From an uncultured Desulfotomaculum sp. (GTDB lineage: Bacteria > Bacillota > Desulfotomaculia > Desulfotomaculales > Desulfotomaculaceae): DNA of 51,519 bases. Position numbers and translations under genes: made by a program. The DNA lies in the NCBI GenBank assembly GCA_946411205.1, contig CAMKDG010000008.1, positions 1-51,519 of the forward strand, read 5' to 3'. A model generated the notes under the pieces. It ran no database searches and was not told the DNA's origin. It was given only the letters and a program-made list of their open reading frames with translations. Shown here in pieces: positions 9,639 through 16,802 of this stretch. Positions within the stretch are counted from its first letter, which is position 1. Each line of letters opens with the position of its first letter.

Positions 9639-10417
9639 AGTTCACCTCCGATTTCAGTAGTAAGAGTCTCTTTTTGTCTTAAATATTTTTCGAGTTGTGT
9701 AAGTACGGTCTGATCCTTATCTAACAGTTTTAAGGCAAGCCAGCGAGTGTTAAATTCCTCTTCACCGACTAATAATTTAATTTGTGGTTGAATCTTCTTG
9801 ATCGCATTTTCAATTGAGTCATGGTATTGCACATAATAAGGAGCTGTTTTAAGGGTGCCGTTAGCTACTTCGGTAACGGTTTTGACCAGCTTATCAAGCC
9901 CAATATTATCACGGGCTGCGGTTGCTACCACTGGGACACCGAGTTTAGCAGCCAACGCATCAATATTTACGGATATCTTTTTCCGCTTAGCCTCGTCAAC
10001 AAGATTTACACAAACTACAACTTTGGAGGTGATCTCAAAAACTTGTAAAACCAGATTTAGATTTCTTTCTAGGCAGGTAGCATCTACCACAACAATTGTT
10101 GCGTCTGGTTTTTGGAAGCATAGATAATCTCTGGTTACCTGCTCTTCTACAGAATTTGCTTGTAGAGAGTAGGTGCCTGGTAAATCAATTAGATTAAAAA
10201 CCAATCCATGATCGATATATTTACCCTCGGCCCGTAAGACGGTTTTACCGGGCCAGTTACCGGTATGTTGATTAAGCCCGGTTAAAGCATTAAAGACGGT
10301 ACTCTTACCTGTATTGGGATTCCCTGCCAGGGCAATCACATAATCAACTTTTGCAGTACTTTTGGTAAAGGTTTCTTTGTTTACTCTGGTACCGCAGGAC
10401 TGGTTTGTCAGACCCAT
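9629..10417 (-). CDS. feoB: FeoB N-terminal half: small GTPase domain
   Basis: A 262-residue soluble G protein equal to the cytoplasmic part of FeoB. G1 is GNPNTGKST (residues 32-40), G3 is DLPG and G4 is NLVDEA, followed by a helical GDI-like region to the end. It stops at GGELWA without any membrane segment, whereas ordinary FeoB continues directly into the permease. AAGGAGG in the tail of feoA supports ATG 10417. It should regulate or gate the permease encoded next to it. The gene order feoA-feoB(G)-feoB(permease) is intact, and both halves keep every expected motif, so this looks like a stable two-gene FeoB rather than a decayed one. Confidence 0.92.
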   Translation of the reverse strand: MGLTNQSCGTRVNKETFTKSTAKVDYVIALAGNPNTGKSTVFNALTGLNQHTGNWPGKTVLRAEGKYIDHGLVFNLIDLPGTYSLQANSVEEQVTRDYLCFQKPDATIVVVDATCLERNLNLVLQVFEITSKVVVCVNLVDEAKRKKISVNIDALAAKLGVPVVATAARDNIGLDKLVKTVTEVANGTLKTAPYYVQYHDSIENAIKKIQPQIKLLVGEEEFNTRWLALKLLDKDQTVLTQLEKYLRQKETLTTEIGGELWA

Positions 10418-10420
10418 GAT

Positions 10421-10690
10421 TTAATCCTCCTTATAGTTAATCAATATTTTGCTACTCTCTTCCTCTCTGAAAGCGATCACAGCACCTCTGATTTTAAAGG
10501 CCTTCGGGTCCCCGGTAGGACTTTCCCGCAGAGCCTCTACCTTGGTACCCGGAACCAGGCCGAGGTCCAACATTCTTCTTCTAGTGATCCCCTCTGCCTG
10601 GATGGCATTAACCAAGGCTGTTTTACCAATGGGCAAATCGTAGAGGGACATGGTATTCTCTTCTCTAAAGCCCCTGCCGTTGTTTTTCAT
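10421..10690 (-). CDS. feoA: FeoA family protein (SH3-like)
   Basis: An 89-residue cytoplasmic protein with the FeoA SH3-like fold: LPIGKTALVNAI, then RRRMLDLGLVPGTKVEALRESPTGDPKAFKIRGAVIAFR. FeoA assists FeoB-mediated ferrous iron uptake and is thought to bind the FeoB G domain. The far ATG at 10690 has a strong GGGGAGGT ribosome site upstream; an internal ATG 13 codons later is a weaker alternative. It is the first gene of the feo operon and its stop lies three bases before the FeoB G-domain gene. Confidence 0.92.
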   Translation of the reverse strand: MKNNGRGFREENTMSLYDLPIGKTALVNAIQAEGITRRRMLDLGLVPGTKVEALRESPTGDPKAFKIRGAVIAFREEESSKILINYKED

Positions 10691-10776
10691 CTATATACCT
10701 CCCCTTTTGTTTAAAACTTAGCCAGGGCTAACAATTTGCCAAAGAAAAATATAGTTATTAACCCGGTCTAAGATAG

Positions 10777-10790
10777 TTAGTTAAAACTAA
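10777..10790. promoter_or_regulatory. Candidate iron-responsive operator upstream of feoA
   Basis: An inverted repeat TTAGTT-AA-AACTAA lies about 87 bases before the feoA start. Its TTAG...CTAA ends resemble DtxR/IdeR/MntR-type operators more than a Fur box. A second related dyad, TTAGGGTAACCCTTA, lies near 10827-10841. The assignment to a DtxR-family regulator is inference. Confidence 0.35.
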
Positions 10791-10989
10791 GTCATTAGCT
10801 ATCACATACTATGTGGGAGTGACTTTTAGGGTAACCCTTACTACATTATTTTTTGCTAACCTGCTCGGTATATTTTCCTTTGGTAATTAACTTCATAATC
10901 CCATTAATAAAGTTCAATTCACGTAGATCTGGTTCTCAATTTCTGGAAGGTGGCTTGATACTTTGGAAATTCCGTTAATACCAAGCAAA

Positions 10990-10998
10990 TGTTATAAT
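10990..10998 (+). promoter_or_regulatory. Extended -10 promoter for the 2-hydroxyacid dehydrogenase gene
   Basis: The sequence TGTTATAAT is an extended -10 (TGnTATAAT). The -35 position at about 10970 (TTCCGT) is poor, which fits extended -10 dependence. It lies about 113 bases before the start codon. Confidence 0.45.
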
Positions 10999-11110
10999 AA
11001 AAATCAATAGAGACACGGGAAGTGCTAAAAAATCAAGCAAGGTAATTTGCTATTGAAGGGTACCTTAGCAGAGGAATAGAGATAAATTTACTAAGAAGGA
11101 GGGCTATTAG

Positions 11111-12091
11111 TTGAAGCCAAAAGTTTATATCACAAGAACAATTCCTCAAGAAACTCTAACCAGGATTAAAGAAGTATGTGATGTTAAAATGTGGGATGAG
11201 GAAGATATTCCGGTACCCTACGAAGTGCTGGAACAGGAGATTACAGAAGTAGAGGGACTATATAGCTTACTAACAGACAAAATTGATCAGGCCCTACTGG
11301 AAAAGGCTAAAAACCTAAAGGTAATCAGTAATATGGCGGTGGGATTTAATAATATTGATTTAGCAGCAGCAACGCAAAAGAGTATTAGGGTTACCAACAC
11401 ACCGGGAGTATTAACAGAGACCACAGCAGACTTTACCTTTGCGTTACTCTTAGCAACTGCACGACGGATGATTGAAGCGGCAGATTTTCTGCGGCAGGGA
11501 AAATGGCAGACCTGGTCGCCGATGCTTTTAACAGGTCAAGATATTTATGGAGCAACCCTTGGGATTATTGGCATGGGTAGAATTGGCGAAGGTGTAGTAA
11601 AACGGGCCAAGGGATTTGATATGAGGGTTTTATACTACAACAGAACTAGAAAACCGGAGGCTGAAGAGAAATTTGGGGCAGAATATGTTGCTATGGACAC
11701 ACTGCTAAGGGAGTCTGATTTTGTCTGTGTTATGACCCCTTATACTCCGGAAACTACTAATTTAATTGGGGCTAGGGAATTATCGTTGATGAAGAAGACC
11801 GCCATTCTCATTAATACAGCCAGGGGTGGCATTGTTAATGAGGAGGCTCTCTATCACGCACTAAAGCAAGGTGAGCTTTGGGCTGCGGGGTTAGATGTTT
11901 TTGAAAATGAGCCGGTTGCACTGGACCATCCTTTACTTACCCTGCCTAATGTGGTTGCCTTACCGCACATTGGTAGTGCCAGTGAAAAGACCCGAACAAC
12001 GATGGCAAATCTGGCAGCAGAAAACCTACTGACAGCATTAGCGGGAAAAACACCACCTAATCTTGTGAATCGGGATGTATTGGAGAGATAA
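11111..12091 (+). CDS. D-isomer-specific 2-hydroxyacid dehydrogenase (glyoxylate/hydroxypyruvate reductase type)
   Basis: A 326-residue NAD(P)-dependent oxidoreductase. The nucleotide-binding loop is GMGRIGEGV in the central Rossmann domain. The catalytic triad is visible as Arg in NTARGGIVNE, Glu in DVFENEP and His in LPHIGSAS. The sequence around NMAVGFNNID and TNTPGVLTETTADF matches glyoxylate reductases more than phosphoglycerate dehydrogenases, and there is no C-terminal ACT domain. It probably reduces glyoxylate, hydroxypyruvate or a related 2-keto acid in the cytoplasm. The start is TTG 11111 with AAGGAGGG at 11097-11104. The exact substrate cannot be read from the sequence. Confidence 0.92.
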   Translation: MKPKVYITRTIPQETLTRIKEVCDVKMWDEEDIPVPYEVLEQEITEVEGLYSLLTDKIDQALLEKAKNLKVISNMAVGFNNIDLAAATQKSIRVTNTPGVLTETTADFTFALLLATARRMIEAADFLRQGKWQTWSPMLLTGQDIYGATLGIIGMGRIGEGVVKRAKGFDMRVLYYNRTRKPEAEEKFGAEYVAMDTLLRESDFVCVMTPYTPETTNLIGARELSLMKKTAILINTARGGIVNEEALYHALKQGELWAAGLDVFENEPVALDHPLLTLPNVVALPHIGSASEKTRTTMANLAAENLLTALAGKTPPNLVNRDVLER

Positions 12092-12180
12092 CCAACGGAA
12101 ACCTTACCGGTTATGCAGGGATATTGATAAAAAAGAGGCTCTTCTTAAAATGGAACAATATTTTGAAGGGAATTTTCCTA

Positions 12181-13383
12181 ATGTTAGAAGTAAAAGGTAG
12201 CTATAATACGGCCATTGTTTACACTAAAAATATTGAGCCGGGTGCCATCAAGCAGATTGAAACCTTATGCAGTCAAGAGTTTGCAAAGGGCAGTAAAATA
12301 AGGATTATGCCGGACGTACATAGTGGGGCAGGTTGTACCATAGGAACCACAATGACGATTGAGGATAAGGTTGTCCCGAATCTTGTCGGTGTTGATATTG
12401 GTTGCGGTATGGAGGTAATAAAGCTCGAGAACCGACACCTGGAGTTGCAGAAGCTTGATCGGCTCATTTATGATCAAATACCCTGTGGCTTTAACATACG
12501 GAAGAAAGAGCACCCTTTTAACGACGAGATAAACTTAAACGAGCTAACCTGTAAAGGCGAAGTCAATCTTGGTAGGGCAAGGCGCAGTATTGGAACATTA
12601 GGTGGTGGTAACCACTTTATTGAAGCCAATAAGGACAGCGAGGGCAATCTATATATCGTAATCCACTCTGGCAGCCGTCATTTAGGCCATGAGGTTGCCA
12701 GCCTCTATCAAGAGGAAGCTTTTAAATCACTCAACAAGCATACCAAACTTGATCTGGATGCATATAGCAAGGAGCTTACAGCAACCGGGCGCAAAAAGGA
12801 GATTCAGCAACAACTGAAAAGGAAAAAAGCGGAGTTATTAAGCGAAATTCCAAAGCCTTTAGCCTATGTGTCTGGGAAACTGTTTCATGATTACCTCCAC
12901 GATATGAAAATAGTACAGCGTTTTGCGGAACTTAACCGTAAAGCCATGCTACAGGAACTAATCAAGGGGATGAAGCTCAATATCGTTGAGCAGTTTACGA
13001 CGATTCATAACTACATAGATCTGGAAAAGATGATTTTAAGAAAAGGTGCAGTATCTGCCCAAAGGGGCGAAAAGTTATTGATTCCAATCAATATGCGCGA
13101 TGGTAGCCTTATTTGCCGAGGGAAGGGAAATGCAGATTGGAATTACTCTGCCCCGCATGGTGCTGGACGAATTATGAGCCGGACACAAGCCAGACAATCC
13201 TTTACGCTGACCCAGTATAAAGAGATAATGGCGGGAATTTTCACCACCTCGGTTAATAAAGAAACCCTTGACGAATGTCCGCTTGCTTATAAGCCAATTG
13301 AAGATATTGTAAACAATATCGGTGACACAGTGGAGCTGATAGATACAATTAAGCCGCTATATAATTTTAAAGCAGCTGAATAA
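12181..13383 (+). CDS. RtcB-family RNA ligase-like protein
   Basis: A 400-residue protein of the RtcB family, which joins 2',3'-cyclic-phosphate and 5'-OH RNA ends using GTP and Mn2+. Metal-binding motifs are present: DVHSGAGCTIGTTM, GVDIGCGM (the conserved cysteine), GTLGGGNHFIE and SGSRHLGH. Near the C-terminus SAPHGAGRIMSR occupies the region where the guanylylated histidine lies. It is shorter than canonical E. coli RtcB and resembles the divergent RtcB paralogue groups found in bacteria. No rtcA, archease or rtcR gene is adjacent. I prefer ATG 12181 (GAAGGG at 12165-12170); a TTG at 12124 in frame has no ribosome site. It may act in RNA repair after stress. Confidence 0.88.
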   Translation: MLEVKGSYNTAIVYTKNIEPGAIKQIETLCSQEFAKGSKIRIMPDVHSGAGCTIGTTMTIEDKVVPNLVGVDIGCGMEVIKLENRHLELQKLDRLIYDQIPCGFNIRKKEHPFNDEINLNELTCKGEVNLGRARRSIGTLGGGNHFIEANKDSEGNLYIVIHSGSRHLGHEVASLYQEEAFKSLNKHTKLDLDAYSKELTATGRKKEIQQQLKRKKAELLSEIPKPLAYVSGKLFHDYLHDMKIVQRFAELNRKAMLQELIKGMKLNIVEQFTTIHNYIDLEKMILRKGAVSAQRGEKLLIPINMRDGSLICRGKGNADWNYSAPHGAGRIMSRTQARQSFTLTQYKEIMAGIFTTSVNKETLDECPLAYKPIEDIVNNIGDTVELIDTIKPLYNFKAAE

Positions 13384-13470
13384 GGCTGTTTAATCTGTTT
13401 CCCTAAATGATCGCTGGTGCAAATTAATGCATGAAAGGTGTAAACAGGTGCTGCGGTGAGGAAATAACGG

Positions 13471-13495
13471 AACCACTCCATACGGGGTGGTTTTT
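13471..13495 (+). terminator. Terminator downstream of the RtcB-family gene
   Basis: The stem AACCACTCC (13471-13479) pairs with GGGGTGGTT (13484-13492) with one G-T wobble and a short loop, and is followed by TTTT. Confidence 0.75.
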
Positions 13496-13511
13496 GTAAT
13501 ATCAATATAAA

Positions 13512-13546
13512 GCCATACCACGGCTGGTTGTCAGCCGTGGTATGGC
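13512..13546. terminator. Strong 15-bp hairpin between convergent genes
   Basis: GCCATACCACGGCTG pairs perfectly with CAGCCGTGGTATGGC around a five-base loop GTTGT. On the minus strand it is followed by TTTATATT, so it probably terminates the SLH-protein gene. There is no T-run on the plus side. Confidence 0.6.
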
Positions 13547-13618
13547 AGTAGAGTGAAATAGTTGACGAAAAGGAATTATATTTTTCATGGGTTGTAACGA
13601 GTCTTAAAAAATCTACAA

Positions 13619-15751
13619 TTAGTACCCGTTGTTCATTTTGGGGGCCACTCTTGTTACAATTGTGGCCAGTTCGGCCCAAGTAATCGGTTGTTGCGGGTGG
13701 AAATAACCGTCTTTATCTTCTACCAAGAGTCGCAGAGCGGTGACGAAGGCAATATGGTTTTGATACAAATTGTTCTCAAGGTCTTGATAAGTAACTTCAG
13801 TTTTAACCGGAGACCTAGCTAATTCTTGATAGCCCAGTGCATTGACTAGCCATACGGCCATTTGTTCTCTGGTTAGGACGCTATTTGGATTTAACACACC
13901 CTTGTTGTCAAGGATGCCCATTTGCACTGCCTTTTGAAAGATGCTACGGTCAGGGTCGCCTTCTTTAATGTCGGAGAAATTAAGCTTGATTTGGTTTGTA
14001 TCATAGTAACGGAGAGTGGCAGTCAGTACCCGGAGGGCCTCTCGAAGGGTAACTTTTTCATCAGGATTAAAGTCTCCATGCGGCAATAATCTGCTATCCG
14101 CCAGGAGTTCCAGGGGTCCCCGGGCCCAGTGGTTAGCGAGCTGTGGCTTTATCGCAAGAGCATCTCTTCCCAGGGGTTGGCCGGTAACTGCGTCAATACC
14201 AGAACCATAGTATTTTAGTCGGTAAACCAATTGGACTTTATTCATAGGACGATACTCTTTATCCCTGGCATACCGATACGTAAGCTCCAGGAATTGACTG
14301 TTCTTAAAGGATTTGCTGGCTGTTACTGGATCGATGATGGAACTTAGTGAAGAAACACCCACGGGTAAAATTCCCAGATGATAATCCAGTACCTTCCCAC
14401 TGTGGGAATCTACACTTACGATGAGGTCCCCGTACTCATTGGGAATTCCGTGGATCAACCGGACAAAGACAAATTGATAGGGCTCATCAGAAGTGCGACG
14501 AAGATAGTTCTCGTCACGCAGCACTACGGGCTTCCCGATAGCCAAAACACCGGTCACAAATTTTTCAGCAATAGCTTTGGCCTGTTCAGAAGAAATTGTT
14601 TGGTCATCGGATTGAGTAGGTTCATTGTTCCAGGTGCGAAAACCCACTACTTTTCCGGTGCTGGTTTCAATAGAAACATCAATTTGTGGTTGGTTCCTGT
14701 TTTTTTCCGTCTGATTTGTCTCAATCTGGTAATTCCAGTATTCCATAGTATAGCCGGGACCACTTGCAATGCCATTGCCGCCGCGGCTTACTTTACCGCT
14801 GTAACCCATTTGCTTAAAAAATTGCTCAGCAATTGTTTGTGCATCAGTGGGTTGAATTTGTTGTCCAGGATAGTATTCCGTAGAAACCGCTGCTCCTCCC
14901 ATGACGGGAGAAAAGGTTTGTTGGTAACGTTTACTCTCGGCAAATTCTTTACGGTTACCTTCCTGGTCGATGGGTTGCCCAGTGTAAGCATCAAACTCAT
15001 GGTACTTACTGTTAAGCTGATAGACTGGCGTAAGTTTTTGCTTAGAGCCGTTTTCAGGATTCATTTGATAGTTGGGGTAAAGTTCTAGTTTCTCCAAAAC
15101 AAGCTTGGCGACGGATTCCGCTCTTAGTAAGCCATTACCAGGGGTGGGGAAGGTAGCCTCCTCATTCCAGGTAAAATCATAACTAATAACTTTGCCTGTG
15201 ATCGCATCAACCCTGATCCCAATGCTATCCTCCTGAACGGGAATGCCGTTAACTACCCGCTTCCAGTAGAAGGAATAGGCCAATTCCAGGGTAGCATTTT
15301 GATAGTAAGGATAAACCGGGTTATCTTCCAGACGAACATGATTGATTAGATTGGGTTGCATTTTTTTAAGATAATTTAAGGCAATTTCCTTGGCCTGGCT
15401 CCGGTCAACAACCTGTTGATCTGTTTTTTTATCTGCGGGATTAGGACGGTAGTAAAAGCTAAGAAGTGAACCATTCTTGGCATTAATTTCGATATGCCCT
15501 TCTCTGTAGGGTCCAAATGGGCGAGGGGATTCGTTACGGAGCCTCAAGGACCAAACCCCTGTACCGCGGTAATTATCCTCACGAAATTCTACTTCCGAGT
15601 CCTGGATACCAACAATTTCCGGGAGTAATTTTTTGGCTAGTTCCAACGCCTGTTGCTGATTCGTTATCAGTGGCTCTGCAGCCACAGCCGTTCCACATAG
15701 CCATAAGGTGAGTATTAGGCCACTAACCCAGGGAAGTAACCTTTTAATCAT
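13619..15751 (-). CDS. Secreted YcdB/PepSY-repeat protein with C-terminal SLH domains
   Basis: A 710-residue exported cell-surface protein. A signal peptide (about 1-24, ending GTAVAA) is followed by repeated YcdB/YcdC and PepSY-like modules, recognisable by recurring phrases such as QAKEIALNYLKKM, VDAITGKVISYDF, DAQTIAEQFFKQMGY and VDSHSGKVLDYHL. The C-terminal 160 residues hold about three S-layer homology segments (HGDFNPDEKVTLREALRVL, LTREQMAVWLVNALGY, ITWAELATIVTRVAP) that bind secondary cell-wall polymer. PepSY modules are often linked to protease inhibition, but no activity is known for this architecture. ATG 15751 has AAAGGAGGGGG upstream; the in-frame ATG at 15811 would put 20 extra residues before the signal peptide. 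Confidence 0.88.
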   Translation of the reverse strand: MIKRLLPWVSGLILTLWLCGTAVAAEPLITNQQQALELAKKLLPEIVGIQDSEVEFREDNYRGTGVWSLRLRNESPRPFGPYREGHIEINAKNGSLLSFYYRPNPADKKTDQQVVDRSQAKEIALNYLKKMQPNLINHVRLEDNPVYPYYQNATLELAYSFYWKRVVNGIPVQEDSIGIRVDAITGKVISYDFTWNEEATFPTPGNGLLRAESVAKLVLEKLELYPNYQMNPENGSKQKLTPVYQLNSKYHEFDAYTGQPIDQEGNRKEFAESKRYQQTFSPVMGGAAVSTEYYPGQQIQPTDAQTIAEQFFKQMGYSGKVSRGGNGIASGPGYTMEYWNYQIETNQTEKNRNQPQIDVSIETSTGKVVGFRTWNNEPTQSDDQTISSEQAKAIAEKFVTGVLAIGKPVVLRDENYLRRTSDEPYQFVFVRLIHGIPNEYGDLIVSVDSHSGKVLDYHLGILPVGVSSLSSIIDPVTASKSFKNSQFLELTYRYARDKEYRPMNKVQLVYRLKYYGSGIDAVTGQPLGRDALAIKPQLANHWARGPLELLADSRLLPHGDFNPDEKVTLREALRVLTATLRYYDTNQIKLNFSDIKEGDPDRSIFQKAVQMGILDNKGVLNPNSVLTREQMAVWLVNALGYQELARSPVKTEVTYQDLENNLYQNHIAFVTALRLLVEDKDGYFHPQQPITWAELATIVTRVAPKMNNGY

Positions 15752-16074
15752 TTCTCCCCCTCCTTTTTTTAACATTATTATAAGGACGAATAAAATTAGA
15801 ATATGTAACATGTTTTTGGAAAAATTACTATATTTATTTGAAAGTTTATAGTAGTAAATAAGATTTTTCAGGGTATTTCTACTGGAAGGTAGAAACCGTA
15901 TTTATTACATTGCAGTTGTCACTTCAAGAAGTACCCGTGAATTCCAAGAGTGCAGTGTTTAAATCTGGGTTGCTACTTGCTTAGTTAGTTAAAAAAGAAT
16001 GATTAAACAGATATATGAAATGATAATGGTAGGAATATTCATTTTTAGAATAAAAGAGGTATGCAGGTGGTTAC
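15752..16074. other. Divergent promoter region, no gene supported
   Basis: These 323 AT-rich bases separate the SLH-protein gene from the TetR gene. A short dyad TTTCTAC / GTAGAAA (about 15877-15896) is visible. I see no convincing small gene or riboswitch. Confidence 0.35.
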
Positions 16075-16641
16075 ATGTCTAGCTCTTTATTAACGAAAAA
16101 AGCCCTTGCTAATGCTTTAAAGGAATTAATGAAGGATACTCCTCTCCAGAAAATATCTGTAAAACATCTAGTTGATAACTGCGGTCTCAACCGGCAAACG
16201 TTTTACTATCATTTTCAAGATATTTTTGATTTAGTTGGCTGGATTTACACTACCGAAGCTATTGAAAGCATCGCTCACTATACCAGTTATAATACCTGGA
16301 AAGATGGGTTTTATAAAATCTTTCAATATATAGCAAATAACAAGGCATTTTGTATGAATACCTTACATTCACTGGGTAGAAATCATTTAGACATGTACCT
16401 TTATTCAGTTACCAATGAACTGCTTTTAAGGGTGGTTAATGAGGTTTCTCGCAATATGCAGGTTAAAGAAGAGGATAAAAAATTTATCGCAAATTTTTAT
16501 ACTCTTGCCTTCACTGGCTTGGTTATTCAATGGATGAGGGAGGGTATGAAGGAGAGTCCCAAACTGATCATTGAAAAGCTGAATGAGTTAATTGAAGGAA
16601 ATTTTATCAGGGCTCTGCAAAGATACGAGAAAAAGTCATAA
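16075..16641 (+). CDS. TetR/AcrR-family regulator (DhaS-like)
   Basis: A 188-residue DNA-binding regulator. The N-terminal helix-turn-helix is typical: KKALANALKELMKDTPLQKIS, then VDNCGLNRQTFYYHFQDIFDLV. The C-terminal ligand-binding half resembles the TetR_C_8/DhaS group (FYTLAFTGLVIQWMREGM). It lies 161 bases upstream of the oleate hydratase gene on the same strand, and near-perfect palindromes occur between them. The simplest reading is fatty-acid-responsive control of the hydratase, but that is inference. The ribosome site is weak (GCAGGTGG at 16062-16069). Confidence 0.88.
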   Translation: MSSSLLTKKALANALKELMKDTPLQKISVKHLVDNCGLNRQTFYYHFQDIFDLVGWIYTTEAIESIAHYTSYNTWKDGFYKIFQYIANNKAFCMNTLHSLGRNHLDMYLYSVTNELLLRVVNEVSRNMQVKEEDKKFIANFYTLAFTGLVIQWMREGMKESPKLIIEKLNELIEGNFIRALQRYEKKS

Positions 16642-16681
16642 AAAATCTTTGATTTACTACTTCTTATACAATTAGATCAGA

Positions 16682-16700
16682 CTGTATAAAAAATATACAG
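16682..16700. repeat. Inverted repeat downstream of the TetR gene
   Basis: CTGTATA-AAAAA-TATACAG is a perfect dyad with 7-base arms, 40 bases past the TetR stop codon. It could be an operator or a weak terminator; there is no T-run. Confidence 0.45.
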
Positions 16701-16730
16701 CCCCTACTTTTTGATTATATCTATCAAAAC

Positions 16731-16777
16731 ATAATGGCATTATAGTAAAGACATCCAAAGATAACTGTTATGTTTGG
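16731..16777 (+). promoter_or_regulatory. Candidate TetR-type operators before oleate hydratase
   Basis: Two dyads lie just upstream of the oleate hydratase start. ATAATG-G-CATTAT (16731-16743) is perfect. CCAAAGATAAC-T-GTTATGTTTGG (16755-16777) matches in 10 of 11 arm positions over 23 bases and ends 25 bases before the start codon. Their size and position fit a repressor binding over the promoter, with the adjacent TetR protein the natural candidate. Confidence 0.5.
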
Positions 16778-16802
16778 AATATGAAGAACGGGGGCGATTC
16801 CT

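Larger units (their letters stand above)
10691..11110. other. Divergent intergenic region between feoA and the dehydrogenase gene
   Basis: This 420-base region carries control sequences for both flanking transcripts: the dyads described at 10777-10790 toward feoA, and an extended -10 toward the dehydrogenase. I see no small coding frame with a ribosome site. Confidence 0.5.

Noticed and set aside
10691..10800. Fur box upstream of feoA
   Set aside because: No match to the GATAATGATAATCATTATC pattern; the dyads present look more like DtxR-type sites.
14378..15088. 236-codon plus-strand ORF within the SLH-protein gene
   Set aside because: Antisense shadow of a well-supported secreted protein; no ribosome site and no domain features.
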